NCBI GenBank assembly: GCA_964020085.1
Contig: OZ026606.1
Location: forward strand, 13,409,297 to 13,473,296
Reading direction: 5' to 3'
DNA length: 64,000 nucleotides
DNA from: Micromussa lordhowensis
Lineage: Eukaryota; Cnidaria; Anthozoa; Scleractinia; Lobophylliidae
In this document: piece by piece, positions 21,735 through 33,828 of the stretch
Layout of the letters: each line of letters opens with the position of its first letter
Position numbering within the stretch: the first letter of the stretch is position 1
Notes under the pieces: generated by a model
Seen by the model: the letters and a program-made list of their open reading frames with translations, nothing else
Told to the model about the DNA's origin: nothing
Database searches by the model: none
Translations under genes and position numbers: made by a program

Positions 21735-22154
21735 ACTCCTTATTAAATCACACGTGCACCTCTTGTGTATGACTGGCTAACTTGACTCCCCTTAGTGCCT
21801 AATTACGTGCCTCTAGGAAACCATTGCGCGAGACTTTTTTAGCCTCATCCTTTTTCGTCGTTTTCAACTTCTCCTTATTTTTCCTTTCCTTTTCTCATAG
21901 GATACTACAGAACTGTGTTTGTTTCTCAAGTTGGATTGTTATTGTTGCAGAAGGAATTTGTTTTAAATTGATGTCAATGTTCACGGCGAAAGGAGTGTAT
22001 TCTAACGTTTACGAACTTGCTTATGGACCTCCTTGGTAAATGGGAGCTGATCGAATGGAGCAAGGCATGGCTTGTAACAGCGACATAGTCGGAATGCGCA
22101 TTTCTATTTGCACGCGTTGCGTGCCAATGCGCAACGCGCCGTCCCAGGTAGCCT

Positions 22155-22343
22155 GCGTAGCAAGCGTTCCTGTGCGTTTTTAGCGAAAGGAAAACCCAGG
22201 ATCGGCGAGCGAACGAGTTTTGGCCGCGCGAAAAATAGGGAGAGCGCAAAAAATGAAGCCATTTTTCGCGCGGCCAAAACTCGTTCGCTCGCCGATCCTG
22301 GGTTTTCCTTTCGCTAAAATCGCACAGGAACGCTTGCTACGTC
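22155..22343. mobile_element. Near-perfect long hairpin MITE
   Basis: The left arm (CGTAGCAAGCGTTCCTGTGC ... CGCGCGAAAAAT) and right arm (ATTTTTCGCGCG ... GCACAGGAACGCTTGCTACG) pair over about 80 bp, with only a few mismatches and a loop of about 25 bases. The arms share CAGGATCGGCGAGCGAACGA. A transcript would fold into an almost perfect dsRNA hairpin. Confidence 0.75.
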
Positions 22344-23723
22344 CCAGACTCCTATCTTTGTCTTTGGGTCGATCGGTTTTCTGAATGTTATAAGTTGTTA
22401 CTTAAGTAGTTTTAGTTACGCGCCGAACAAACCAAACTGTAGTATTTCTGGAAGTTTTTGTTGTCTTTGTTGTGCCCAATTTTTATTCATATAATTCAAC
22501 TTAATTAGTCAAATCTGTGCGATTCAAAATGCTAATACAAATCTTAACTAATCATTGTTTATTTTGCTGGCAAAACGAACTATATAGACTCTGCTGAGTG
22601 ATTAATCTTTAATTATCCCCCAGGAATAATAGTTAAAGAAGAAGATTGGTTAAAGAAGATTTAAAAATGTTTCTCCCGGTGTTTTGTCGTGAACAAAACA
22701 TTCGTTATTGCTAGCTTTTTGGGGGCGAAATTTAACAAAAGTAGACTGGTTCTCTCTTTCTTGATATTCCCTTCACTAAGTTTCTGTTTCTATCTCCTAT
22801 TGAAAGAATAAGTTCCAAATGGGTAATAGTAATAGGACGGTAAATGGCATGGAGTCCGATTCGGTTTGCAATCATCCAAGAGATACTGAGAATTTGGGCG
22901 ACCATTAACGAACGGGTAGTCTGTTTGGTTACAAACAGACTACCTGCCATATTGAACTTCTCTGGCCAAGCAAAATGTGACGTCACACGGCAGTGATGAC
23001 TCAACCAATGTTTTGCTTAGAGACACTCCTTCTCTCCTGGCTACGGACGAGCATGGTTACCGACCGAATTGAACGACACAAAGAGCTGCTTGCCCTATTA
23101 TTACGTCAAATTAAAGACTTAAAGACTTAAAACGACCAAGTCCTAAACTTTTTGAGGAATCAGTGAAATGAAAACAAGAGAGTAGTGTCTGGACCCACAA
23201 AACAGGACATTCTAGCCCAACTATCCAATACGGACAGTGTGCTTGTAAGTGATAAGCATAGGCATTACTTTCTGAGGGCAAGTGAAACACTTAGCTATTT
23301 ATCAACTTATAGCTATAGTGAAGGTAGATTAACCGCCATGATCGTGTTGTGTGTGAAGCTGACGTTTTGAGCATTAGCCATCAGCTTCACAAACATGCTA
23401 CAACGGTTAATTTACCCTTATCAACGTCAAGTTCACAAAAAAGTCGTAAATGATGTGATGCGTACATTGTCCATCACTTGAGTGTTGACAATAATGCGCA
23501 GTAGCTTTGGTTTTGCTTTACTAAGCTTTGTAGATGGCGCTTTGTAATCTCGCGCCACTTTCTCATCCAATCAGAAATAAAACAAAAACCAAATTGCTAC
23601 TCGCTCATACACTTTTTCCCGCGTTTTGCGTCGGCTACATGTCGGCTTCATTGGTGCGAGTTGTGATTGGTCCACTGGGATGTCTGTCTCTATTTGTGAT
23701 AACCCAATGTAATCGGTTTAGCT
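22344..23723. other. Intergenic spacer without recognised gene
   Basis: AT-rich sequence. Small inverted words occur (for example GGTAGTCTGTTTGGTTAC / GTAACC...AGACTACC near 22914-22945 and CGTCAGCTT / AAGCTGAC-type words near 23340-23400). No ORF here has a recognisable domain. Confidence 0.4.
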
Positions 23724-24330
23724 TTAAGGTGGTTCGAAACAGTTTTATGGCGCGCGCAAACTGGGTTCTAATCAACAAGCCTAATCTTGCGCGTGCATTT
23801 GACGCACATGCGCAAATGCTGATCTTGTCGTGTCGAAATTTTGGAGTTTTTATAACTTTAATCGCTCATATTTCCGCTTCCGCTCGGTGGATTTTTTTCA
23901 TTTTTTCGGTGATAACCAGGATCAATTGGCTGCATACATTGTCCGATTTTTAAAAAATTCTGTAGGCAGGAAAAAAAATAAGAGAACAATAGTCAAAAAG
24001 AGGATTTTTTCTTAATCTACCCTACAGATTTTTTTTAAACTGAAATATGTTGAAGGTCATTTCTGGTGACATATAATATTGCAGTTTGAGAAGATTTCAC
24101 CGACCAATTTTTTAAAAAAGACAATAGATTTCGATTTTAGGGGCTCAACTGAATGCGTCATATGGTTGCTATGGTAACAGGTTTTCTGAAATGAATGTCA
24201 TGTAATGAATCTATGATGTTTCTTTTAGTTCTGTGCCAAATTTCATAGTAATACGATGAACCATACATAAATTAGAAAAGAATTTGTGAACTTGTCTCGG
24301 GAAAATGAAAACTACTTCGAACCACCTTAA
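23724..24330. mobile_element. TTAA-flanked MITE, family 2 (copy 2)
   Basis: Ends TTAAGGTGGTTCGAAACAG and CTACTTCGAACCACCTTAA. The interior is almost identical to 6256-6831, including the 61-codon ORF. It has an extra segment near 23772-23803 (CAAGCCTAATCTTGCGCG) that copy 1 has lost or never had. High similarity suggests recent activity. Confidence 0.8.
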
Positions 24331-24789
24331 TTCAAAACGGCTTAGCTAAGGCGTGTTAATACCCAATCCGGTTAAACATTTTATATTAGTTTTTAATAAT
24401 GAGAAAGTAGAAACATTTTTCGAGGCTCTTGTCAGCACTATGTAAATAAAACAGCTTCTGCTTTTCAAAATCTACTGAAAAGTATTAAGTAGCCGAGGCT
24501 ATCTCCCCCAGACAGGAGTTCAAGGCATTTACTTGGTGTATAAACTAATAGATATTTACCCTTTCGCATTCCCAGTTTAGAACACGTTTTAGAACAGGAT
24601 TAACTCGTTAAACCAATTATAGCATTACTATAGTTGATCATGTAATAAAATGGTTAAAAACTTTATTGGTTGGCTGTAATATAAGAAGAGGAAGTCAATA
24701 ACTGGTGGTGTATGTCTCTCTCGTACCATTTCTGTGAGACAACCTATGTGCACGTTTAAAAATGGAAAAAGTGTAGTCAGGAGATAACA

Positions 24790-25448
24790 AAAGGTCTATG
24801 GAAAAAGGTTTGCCACTGATTCTTGATATTTTTCAACAGACGTTTAGGGAATACTTAAGCCTTGAAGGCAGTGATATGAAAGCGAAGTTCATGGTCATAC
24901 GCTTTTTAAAGTAACGTAGCGCGAAGCTTGCACGCGTGACCATGTAGTTCATGCGCGCGCGATGCCTTTGTAGGCTTCTGGAAGTACGATATATACAAGA
25001 AGCTAAAAAAACTTCGTATAGGCTGCGTGGCACTTGTTACTAAATAAATAAAAGTGATAAATGTTGGTGGAAGTGCCAAAATCTTAACAAATGTCCAGAC
25101 GTTTCGGAACTGTGCCCTTCATCAGTGGAATGTTCGTTATGAGACTGGAAGTACGATATGGTCGTTACCAGCGTTCGGGTCCAAAGTAAAGTTCCAGGCT
25201 TCGAGGAAAAGTAGCTCGTGGTAATTGGCTCCAAACGACCATATCGTACTTCCAGAAGCCTACAAAGGCATCGCGCGAGCATGAACTACATGGTCACGCG
25301 TGCAAGCTTAGCGCTACGTACGTTACTTTAAAAAGCGTATGACAACGAACTTCGCTTTCATATCACTGCCTTGAAGGCTTAAGTATTAGTCGAAATGTCT
25401 GTTGAAAAATATCAAGAGTCAATGGCAAACCTTTTTCCATAAACCTAT
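24790..25448. repeat. Large foldback element with ~200-bp arms
   Basis: The left arm (24794-24992) and right arm (25244-25446) are inverted copies. They share AGGTCTATGGAAAAAGGTTT / AAACCTTTTTCCATAAACCT, GCAGTGATATGAAAGCGAAG / CTTCGCTTTCATATCACTGC and TGGTCACGCGTGCAAGC. An inner pair (CTGGAAGTACGATATGGTCG) lies in the ~250-bp spacer. No transposase is present. A foldback transposon or a rearranged MITE pair are both possible. Confidence 0.7.
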
Positions 25449-25508
25449 GTACACATTAAGCTATATTTAGAATAGATTTGTCGAGACTGTTTGGGTCTCT
25501 GTAACGGG

Positions 25509-25966
25509 GTGCTTTCCATTGAACCAAAAACTCCGGACGTTCCACGGAGGTAGATAGTGTGGAAATTTGCTGAGAAAAGTTTCCGAAATTCCGAAAATTC
25601 TGAATATTTGAGACGCGAACCATTAAATGGTAAATTCCTGAAATTCCAGGAGAAAAATCAAATGGAATTGAAATACCCAGTAGGAAATTATCGAAAATTT
25701 GAGTATTCTTTTGGCGCTTTCCATTTCGCTAAAAATTTCGGAACTATCGAAATAAAAGACAAATGATACGAAAGTATCCTTGGAAAGCTTCCGGGAAATT
25801 GCTGAATTTCCAAAATGTGAACCAGTCAACTTAAAATTGGGGAAAATTCCCGGCCAGAAATTTCAGAGAATTTTGTTATATTTCACGCGAGTGTCATCTT
25901 TAACGGAACCAGAAAAGCTGCATATCCATCGCCACCGGTAGTTTTAATCAAATGGAAAGCAACCAC
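25509..25966. mobile_element. Possible nonautonomous DNA element
   Basis: GGTGCTTTCCATTGAACCAA on the left resembles the reverse complement of the right end (TTTTAATCAAATGGAAAGCAACC), giving imperfect TIRs. The interior is rich in GAAATTCC/GGAAATT words. ORFs on both strands reflect this low complexity. Confidence 0.4.
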
Positions 25967-26771
25967 TTTTTGTAAACTTTATCGACGAATAAAAACAAAC
26001 AATGTATATCACGGCCAATTTTCATACTTCTTTCATAGTTTAATATAAGTTTAATATAAGCAAACCTTTAATTAAATTATTGTTTCTCAGCACTCAACCA
26101 ATCATTTTGATCAACTCATTCTATTAAGATAAAATCAGATGCTAAAACTCTGTACAATTTTAAGCGTATTGGCTTTCGTTGATCGAGCATTTTCACGAAT
26201 ATCTCATTAACAACGTACATCAATAATTTTTTCGTATGATACACGATTCTAATATTTTGTTCTAACCAAAGCTACAGTCTTATTCTCAAAAGGCAATATT
26301 TGTAGGCTTTACCTTGTCAGATTGTTTCCGTCATCTGACAACAAGAATCATCGCACATAATTCACGCATGCGCAATTCAGTTCAAGAGAGGATGAAGGGT
26401 GAGCGAGCTCAGGGATCCCCCATATAGGTAATCACTCTAAAGTTATTTTTAGAACACGCACTTTGTGTGGACGTTTTCATGGAAATGTGGCAAGAGGCCA
26501 CGAAAATGCTTGCAAAGCAGCTTGGGCTGTCCACGTGAGAAAAATTCACGTCACAGGATTGGCTATTACCAGACCTTCGTGAGATTTTCGCAACCGGCTG
26601 TGATAAAAAATAACTCTCTTATCCTTCATCGCCTCTTGGTTCAAATGCACTTTTCTGTTATAACGAGTATTCTCTATTGTGCAGTTCTAGTCTCTGAAAG
26701 CCACCTGCTCCAAGTCTCTTAAATCTTCCCGACCGTAGACTTTTGTTCCTATATTTTCCATAAAGCCACAT
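25967..26771. other. Spacer downstream of Neurexin IV-like gene A
   Basis: No coding signal recognised. It should contain the 3' UTR of gene A, which ends at 26772 on the minus strand. The plus-strand gene D and minus-strand gene A therefore converge on this repeat-rich gap. Confidence 0.4.
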
Positions 26772-29700
26772 CTACACCCAATATGACTTCAACCCTCCCG
26801 CTCCAGTTCCATCTACATATCTGCCATTGGCGCCAGACTGTGTTAACTGCCTCCCCCGGATCGACGACCGCTTGGTCACTAGTGGCAGCAACCTTGCCGG
26901 GTATCCAGATGATCCAGCCGGGGGGACGATGTACTCACCGCGCTTACTGTGAGTTCGAACGCACATTATGACACGAGGGAGCACAAACTTCATTGAAAGT
27001 AAAACGATGACCACTAAGGCAGCAGAGATCATGACTATCGCTATTGTAGATATTTCACTTGCCGAATTCTCCAAGCTGACTTCTCGATCTCTGGGAGTTG
27101 TCTGTCTCGTTTCTTCAACGTTTCCGGAGGCGGGTATTGTGGTGATCCCAGGGAGTGATGAAGAGGAGTTGGCGCATTCACTTTCTCCTTCATTTGGGCA
27201 CAAGCCCTTTGTGGACGACAGAGTAGGGGTGGTAGTGGGTGAGGCAGTACGAGTAGAGGAAGGTGTGGACGGCCCTGCCTTTGGACAAGCTTTCGTTAAT
27301 CGAGTCATACGGATCGAAGGATCGCTCTTCTTCGGAATCGTTCTCTCCTTCATAGTTCCCCAGCATTCCAATGGTCCAAGCGTAAAATCAGATTTCGCAC
27401 TTTTCTTGTTAAATTCCAGTCCAGTAACAGGCAAGGTGCTTTTATCAGTCAAATATCCTTCGTCTACTCTCCATTGATTATCCTTGATATCACAGTTGCA
27501 AAACTTCGCCGTGCCTTCACAAGACGTCATTCCGCATGCGCACTTTTTACTTCCGGGTTCAGCTCCACCCCAGTAATCCTGTCTCTCGCCGTCACGTGAT
27601 AACCAGAAAGCGTGTGTAGGTCCGCGAGGCGTGTTAAGTAATTTTGAACCGCGGCAATGAAATCTGATATGCTGGCGGCATTCTTTACTGTTTTCAATTA
27701 ACTTAATAATTTGTCGCTCACTGATCGAGTTGGAGTAAGTTATCTCGTGTTTATAATGCGTCCCGATGATGTTTGCCTCGCTAACTCGGATCTTGGTCAT
27801 TTTGTTGTGATTTATAATGGTGTACGTTCGTTTGGGATCGTCCGTTACGTTGCATAGCGCCGTATAAGGATCTCCGTCTCCTGCAGAATCAATCAAACAG
27901 CGCATACTCGTCTTCAATCCCATAGCTCTGTAATATTCACAGGCCGGCCTGTATTTGGAACTCTCGCATGTGTCGCCTTCGAACTGAGTGCGTTCACAGT
28001 CGCAATAAAAACTCTGCCCGTCCTGTGAACAGTGGCCGCCATTTTTGCACGGATTGGGCTGGCAACGATTCTCCAAACGACAGGCGTACTTAAAATCGTC
28101 ATAAGTGTGTTTACTCTTCTTGAGATTCCTTAAGAAAATTTTCTGGCTGTCAATCTGCAAGTTTAAAATGCAGCCTACAAAACCAGGAGAGTCTCTGTCT
28201 CCGTCGAAGCCTCCGAGGAGGATCTTTAAACGAGACCTATTAGCAAACTCCTGCATCAGCAAGGAGTGATTCAAAGGTTTCGTTCTGGTTCGTCCATCCA
28301 ACTGAAGACGAACTTCTCTCCCTCTAACACTGGCGTTCACGTTATGCCATTCACCGTCGTCAAGATTAGAACCCAGGCTCAGCACGGTCTTCGATCCGTT
28401 CGGCGCTGTGACGTCATAAAGTAAACTGCCGGCCGAGAGCCGGAGGTGAAGCTTGACTTTGACTGCGCTCCGAGATAACAAAAGACCCTCTTCGGCGTGT
28501 GAACGGAATCGAAAACTGGCATAAAACGTATCGTTATCTGCTGGTAACTTTTTAACAGTCACTCGAAATCCAACGTATGGATTCGACATAGTGACAACTC
28601 TGTAGTCGAGCTCCTCGCACCTGAAAGAGACGTTTCCATTCGTAGCATAGCGAAGGAGTTCCCCTTTTGCCCCTGAGATTAGATTTTTACGACGGAATAT
28701 CAAATCTTCCAGACATCCTCGAAAATTTCGTGTCTCTCTCACGTGGTAACGCCCGTAATTAACAGGCTTCATGCCACCTATATATATGATGTCTAAGTTA
28801 AGATCCTCGTACGCCTCACTAACGATTTTTGAAGAACTAACAGTATCTACGTTCAGTTTTGCTAATCGACCATCCTGTGTCAAAGACACGTTGTGCCAGC
28901 GGCCGTCGTTCAAGTCTTTTTTCGGATTTGTTATCTTCAGCGTTCCACGTTGGTGATCACCTCCGAGATACGCCTGATAACTACAGGACAAAAAACAGAA
29001 ATCAATTAGGGCGAGTATGGTGGAATTATTATGAAATTAGCCGTAAGTACCAAAAGGAATGATATTAAAACGATTTTAAAAGGAGTTAAAAGATAATCTG
29101 CGACTTGCCATTAAGAATTAACTAACGCAAAGAAATTAAATTAATGCAGCAACTGGACAAAACTGTGACCAAGGCATTTATAACAAGCTGTTTCTCTCTT
29201 CGTGTTGTCCAGTACAATTGCGTTTGCTAAAATTGACACAATGGAGGCCACCGAAAGCGTCTGCACTAACGGGATGTCTCGGTTAGCCCAAACCAGCGGT
29301 CTACATCACCCGCGTTAAGCCAGTGTCCGTAAAGAGAGATTTCATGAAAACGTATTTTCGAAAAAAAAGGATGAACTGCAGTCCTTAGCACTCTACTTCC
29401 ATCGTTTTTCGATCCCTGAACTAGAAAAAGCCAGGGGAAATATTGTCTTGAAGAAAGTTATTTCGATCATTCGAGGGGCATTTAAAAAGCAGATAACCAG
29501 GCAAACGTTCCAGTATCATTGAATCATTCCGAGTGTCCAGAAGTATTGAGCTAACTAAAACTAATTCATTATGCCTTGGGAAATTATTTCATTTTTCATA
29601 AGAAACCGGCTTAAAAACTCAATTTCTCCCCGGCAAGGCCGAGAAATACAACGGTTGCCTTTCACTCTAAAACTTCCTCTTTCGAGCTTCTTCCACAAAG

Positions 29701-30827
29701 ACATATCAGTACTCGTTTTCTTGCTACTGACACGCACTGTGTACTTTTTGTCTAGGGCTTAACGTCTTTTGGCAAAACAGTTGGAGCGGACATTATTTTA
29801 ATTTCACAGAAGTCCCGCTAATTTTATTGTCGACTGCTTCATCATAGTTGGTGGCCAGGACAAAATATTTATAATTATACTAGACAGTACTTGACCGAAA
29901 AAGAGAAATCATTGTAAACATATCTTGATCGTAAAACCCACGAATTTTGCATCGATGACCAAGATAAAGTGATATAGAAATTTCAAACAAGATTTCTAAT
30001 AGCTTCTTTATGACTCATAAAATTTTCCGATTTACCATTTTTCCAAATCGATACATATTCTAAAGGTGAAATTTTTGTTTAAAACTAAATTACTTTGACA
30101 GTCTATGTTTAACAATCAAAATAAATATAACTTTGTTGTGTTCGCTTATTTTAGGAACGGGAAATTGTGCGCGACGAAGAAAATTTATTTCATATTTGTT
30201 ACAGTGTTGCTTATAGCCTTTTTGGAATTAACTATCGCAGCGTGGCGAGCTTGAATTTCTACACATTTACAGCACTGAATCAGCGCCATTTGAACTAAAC
30301 TCCGTACGTTGGACTTACTTCTTGCCAAAAGAACTTCGGAAAGTTGCACAAATACAAAATCGAAGCTAGAGCGCATCTCCAGCAAACACATCCGTCCGGA
30401 GACGTCAAGGCCATTATCACAACCTATCAAGCTGTAAATTGACGCAAAATGAAATCCTTGCCCGTTTCGCTTTGTTTGCATTTCGTACAGGAAGAAAGTG
30501 ATGTCTAACTGTTTACAATTTCACAAAACACTCCCATTCACTTTAACTTGTTAAGAATAACAACAACCCTTACCGCACTTGACCGTGGTAGATGTCGAGC
30601 TGCAGAAAATCGTTGTACCCCGAGCGCGTGCTGCTGTACATGAGAAGACCGTTTGTGTGAATAGTTCGAAATCGCAGCTTAATCTCCGTCAGCCGAGGAT
30701 TCGCGGCTTTTCTTGGCTCGTAGATAATAAATTCTTCGCCGGTGAGACGAACTTGATCTCCAGATACGTTTGTCGAGGTGAGACTGAAGAAAACCAGTAA
30801 AATGCTTAGTTCGCGCGGCAAACCCAT
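26772..30827 (-). CDS. Neurexin IV/Caspr-like adhesion receptor A (complete)
   Basis: Two exons (30574-30827, then 26772-28980, minus strand) join in phase to 820 residues. The start MGLPREL is chosen because a signal peptide (LSILLVFFSLTST) follows at once and the paralog keeps it. Domains: LamG1 about 24-230 (NDGRWHNVSL, NFRGCLEDL), LamG2 about 240-400 (DDGEWHNVNAS, GFVGCILNLQI), EGF (CQPNPCKNGGHC) and a fibrinogen-like module (TIINHN, SKLLNTPRGP, YWGGAEPGSKKCACG, FCNCD, LPVTGLEF, LGPLECWG). A Ser/Thr/Pro stalk, a membrane helix (about 729-752) and a 67-residue tail follow. The tail has SKRGEYIVPP, loosely like the protein 4.1-binding stretch of the family, and ends SYWV, a plausible PDZ ligand like neurexin tails. 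Role inferred: adhesion receptor coupled to the cortical scaffold. The tail lies outside the duplicated block. Confidence 0.9.
28981..30573 (-). other. Intron of gene A
   Basis: The minus strand reads GTAAGG at the donor and TTGTCCTGTAG at the acceptor, splitting an Arg codon (CG|T). It is AT-rich and has no gene. It is shared with the intron of copy B (50220-51815) apart from small differences. Confidence 0.75.
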
Positions 30828-33800
30828 CGCGCCTTTGCAAAACTGGGTGACGCCTTGAAGAAAGAGAACAGTTATGGATTTGAAGTGAGTAATTACAAGC
30901 GCACAAACTTTAGTTCGCCGCTGCGGGCGCTCCATACCCCTTGAATCATACTGATTTGCATGAGAGAATAAAGCACAATGCAACGAGTCTTCCCCGCAAG
31001 AGGAATCTACCTGTTTTGGTTGCTGAACTATAGCCGAACAGAAGATTTGGTTAGAAGGGGTTTGGAAATTATTAATCAGCCAATGAGATAATGGTGAGTT
31101 AATCAACACTAATTGTTTTATATTCGTTTGAGATCGCCAGGTGTTTTGCTTGACACTTTTTCGACGAGCTTTGTGGATTTTCTTCCGCGGAATCAGTGGA
31201 GTGAAAACAATCTTAATAACCCTTGAAACGTAAGAAGAATTACAATACGTAATTAAAGGACTTTAGCATTCAAGAGTTGTTGAAACGAACTTGTGTCGAT
31301 CTGCAAGACTCTTTAACAATATTGGCTTCGGAAAGCGTTTTTAAATCGATACACATTAACCGATAGACTTCCCATGTAACACGGAAGAATTTCATTTCAA
31401 TCAAGACTGGGTTACTAATTAAAAAATCCATATCTATTCACGAGAGAAATGAGCTTTCACGATAAATCACTCTCTCGTACGTGCCGCATTGGTTTCGTAC
31501 CGCTTGACACCGAGTTTGCCATGGGGAGGCCGGGATCTCTTAAATTTTAATCACCGCGGTACACGGGAAGCGATCTGAACTCGGTATTATCAAATTCGCT
31601 CGTTCTAAGTTTCTAACTGGCTCTTTGTACCAGCAAATGAGGTAAAACAGTTTATCAATGACGTCCCCGGAGGTGTTCCAAATCAAAAAGAAACCTTGGA
31701 AGCTTCTACACACGAGCCAGATTCCCCTGCGCGTGGATATAGAATTTCTGTGGGTTTCCTTGTCACTTTAAGGTTTATTATTCCTTTGACTAGCCGGCCT
31801 GCATTTTAAATATTTTATGCCAGAATTTATCTTCATTTAATAGAAAGACTATTGAATAATGTACCTTCAGTGATAACATCTTGTCACAGAATTCCCTGAA
31901 AGGAAAAAAGTTCAAAAATGGTAAACCTGATCTATTTGTATTGTAAAACATATAAATTTATTAGTATGCCGAAAGCTTCTAAGTAATCCTAAAAGCATGT
32001 CTGCGTTTAGTTAGCAAAACAGCTTTGATTTCAGTTGAGCTTTTTATTTCACACATAAGTTTATTTTTTTCCTCAGGACGTCTGCTATGCTTGGATTTCT
32101 TTCCCTTTCTTCAGATCAAGCAAATTTATTATCTTGCGAAATTTTGACGATTTTTTTTTCATCATTTAGGACACTTTTGTCGGTCTATTTTGTTTGGAAA
32201 CATTCTCCACTACGTTCAGTTGCAAATTGACTCTGAATGTGAATTACTCTTATTATAAATCACGAACGACACAACAACTTGGAATATCATTTTACAATGT
32301 ATCGCTGGCCGGACAATATCAGGTATAATTCAAGGTTAGGGATTGCAAATACTTCAAAGTCTTTAATATAAGCTTTTTTGCTAATGTAAAGTGCGTAATC
32401 TTATTCTAAATTCTGATCATTACATTTCGACCTTAAGCCGTTGCATTTTACTCGTAACATATTTTCCAATCATATAAATAAATCTCTCTTGCTCCGGACT
32501 AAGAGATTGCACTATCTGAAATATCTAGCGCAATCTCTCGTAGCGGGTAAGGTCACAGAAAAACTACTCTCGTGTAAATTAGAATACAAAACTCAAAACG
32601 ATGATGAAACTAAATTGGATGAAAATTAAATTACCCGCTGATAACCATACTGTAAAAGTTGATCTTTGATAGCAAAACCAAAAGCCTGGAATTTTAGGGG
32701 AGTGAAAAACCATTCACTTTGTGCGAGATGTCAGAAATATAATTACGTAAAACTACCACATATGAAAGAGTCTCATAACATGATTTTATAGAGCTTTCCT
32801 TTTTAAAACACGAAGTTTCGTGAGATAAAAAAGTGAAGAAAAGCTTAACTATTCACGACGAATTTGTCGTGTTTGTGAGAAGCACTAATTAATCTTCGTT
32901 GGAGTTTTTTCCACTTCATATATCTGAAACATGTTTTTTTGTGCTACGAATTTTACAGTTTAATAACAGCTTAAGAGTGGTGAACAGATTTATAACATCA
33001 ACGGCATGAACGAGAAATGCTTATCACTTCCTCGGCGTGTGGTTATGACGTAATTATGATAACGATGATAAAAAGCCGCTTGCGTCACGTGAACTCGGAA
33101 GTAAAATTGATTTTCACGAAATTGTGTGGAAAATAGTCTCGTTATCGATGTTTATGATCAGACCAATCTCAAGGTGAAAAATTAAGCAAATAAAAGGTGA
33201 ATACACAGAGTATGGAATGAAAAGGAAATATTCCAAAAACTGGTTCGTTTCTATTGCTCGTTTTCATATAATGAGTGGAGTATACCCTTAGTAAATGAAG
33301 ACACGGTTGATCATCACACTTATACACACAACTTAAGCAGGCCTGAACGGGATTCTTTCATATATTTGATTGCATACCCTTAGTATTTCGTATAGTGTGA
33401 TCGTCCGGATGAGGGTAGTTCTGTGAGGGCAGTTTTAGTATGTTGACTGTCGAGAGGTTTTTACATGAACTTCTGCCTCAAGAGATTATGTGAATAGCCC
33501 TCCTTCCACCCTCCCCTCCCCAACAACTCTAAGCTATTCTAGAAAAATACTCTTACCTGGACTAAAACATACTTGCCTAACCCCTTGTCGTAGGGAGACA
33601 GAGGAGAGAGATCATGGGAACGAGGTTGAATTGATAAGAACGCAGGCTCGGAAAGACTCCACAAAAGACTCGATTAATTTTCAGCTGTGGTTGACTAGTC
33701 ACTTAAGACACTTTAAAAAAAAAAAAAAAAAACATTTGACAACGCAACAATCACCGGTCATTTCGGATTTGTGTTTGCGGAAAACTCGGCAAGGGAAATC

Positions 33801-33828
33801 ACATGATTTCACATCGTTTTCGAAAAGC
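30828..33828. other. Upstream region of gene A
   Basis: It should hold the 5' UTR and promoter of gene A. The in-frame upstream ORF reaching 31109 is not kept in the second copy, where a 2-base indel breaks it, so it is probably untranslated. The rest to 33828 is AT-rich, with an A-run at about 33715-33731 and no recognised gene. It is duplicated at 52070-55051. Confidence 0.45.

Noticed and set aside
25557..25829. ORFs on both strands (69 and 68 codons)
   Set aside because: Low-complexity GAAATTCC-rich repeat sequence that is open on both strands by composition.
26968..27477. A 169-codon plus-strand ORF that recurs at 48207-48716
   Set aside because: It is the antisense of the stalk and membrane region of genes A and B; conservation follows from the duplication and the sense frame.
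30828..31109. N-terminal extension of gene A to the Met at 31109
   Set aside because: A 2-base indel breaks this frame in copy B and the true signal peptide starts at MGLPREL; probably 5' UTR.
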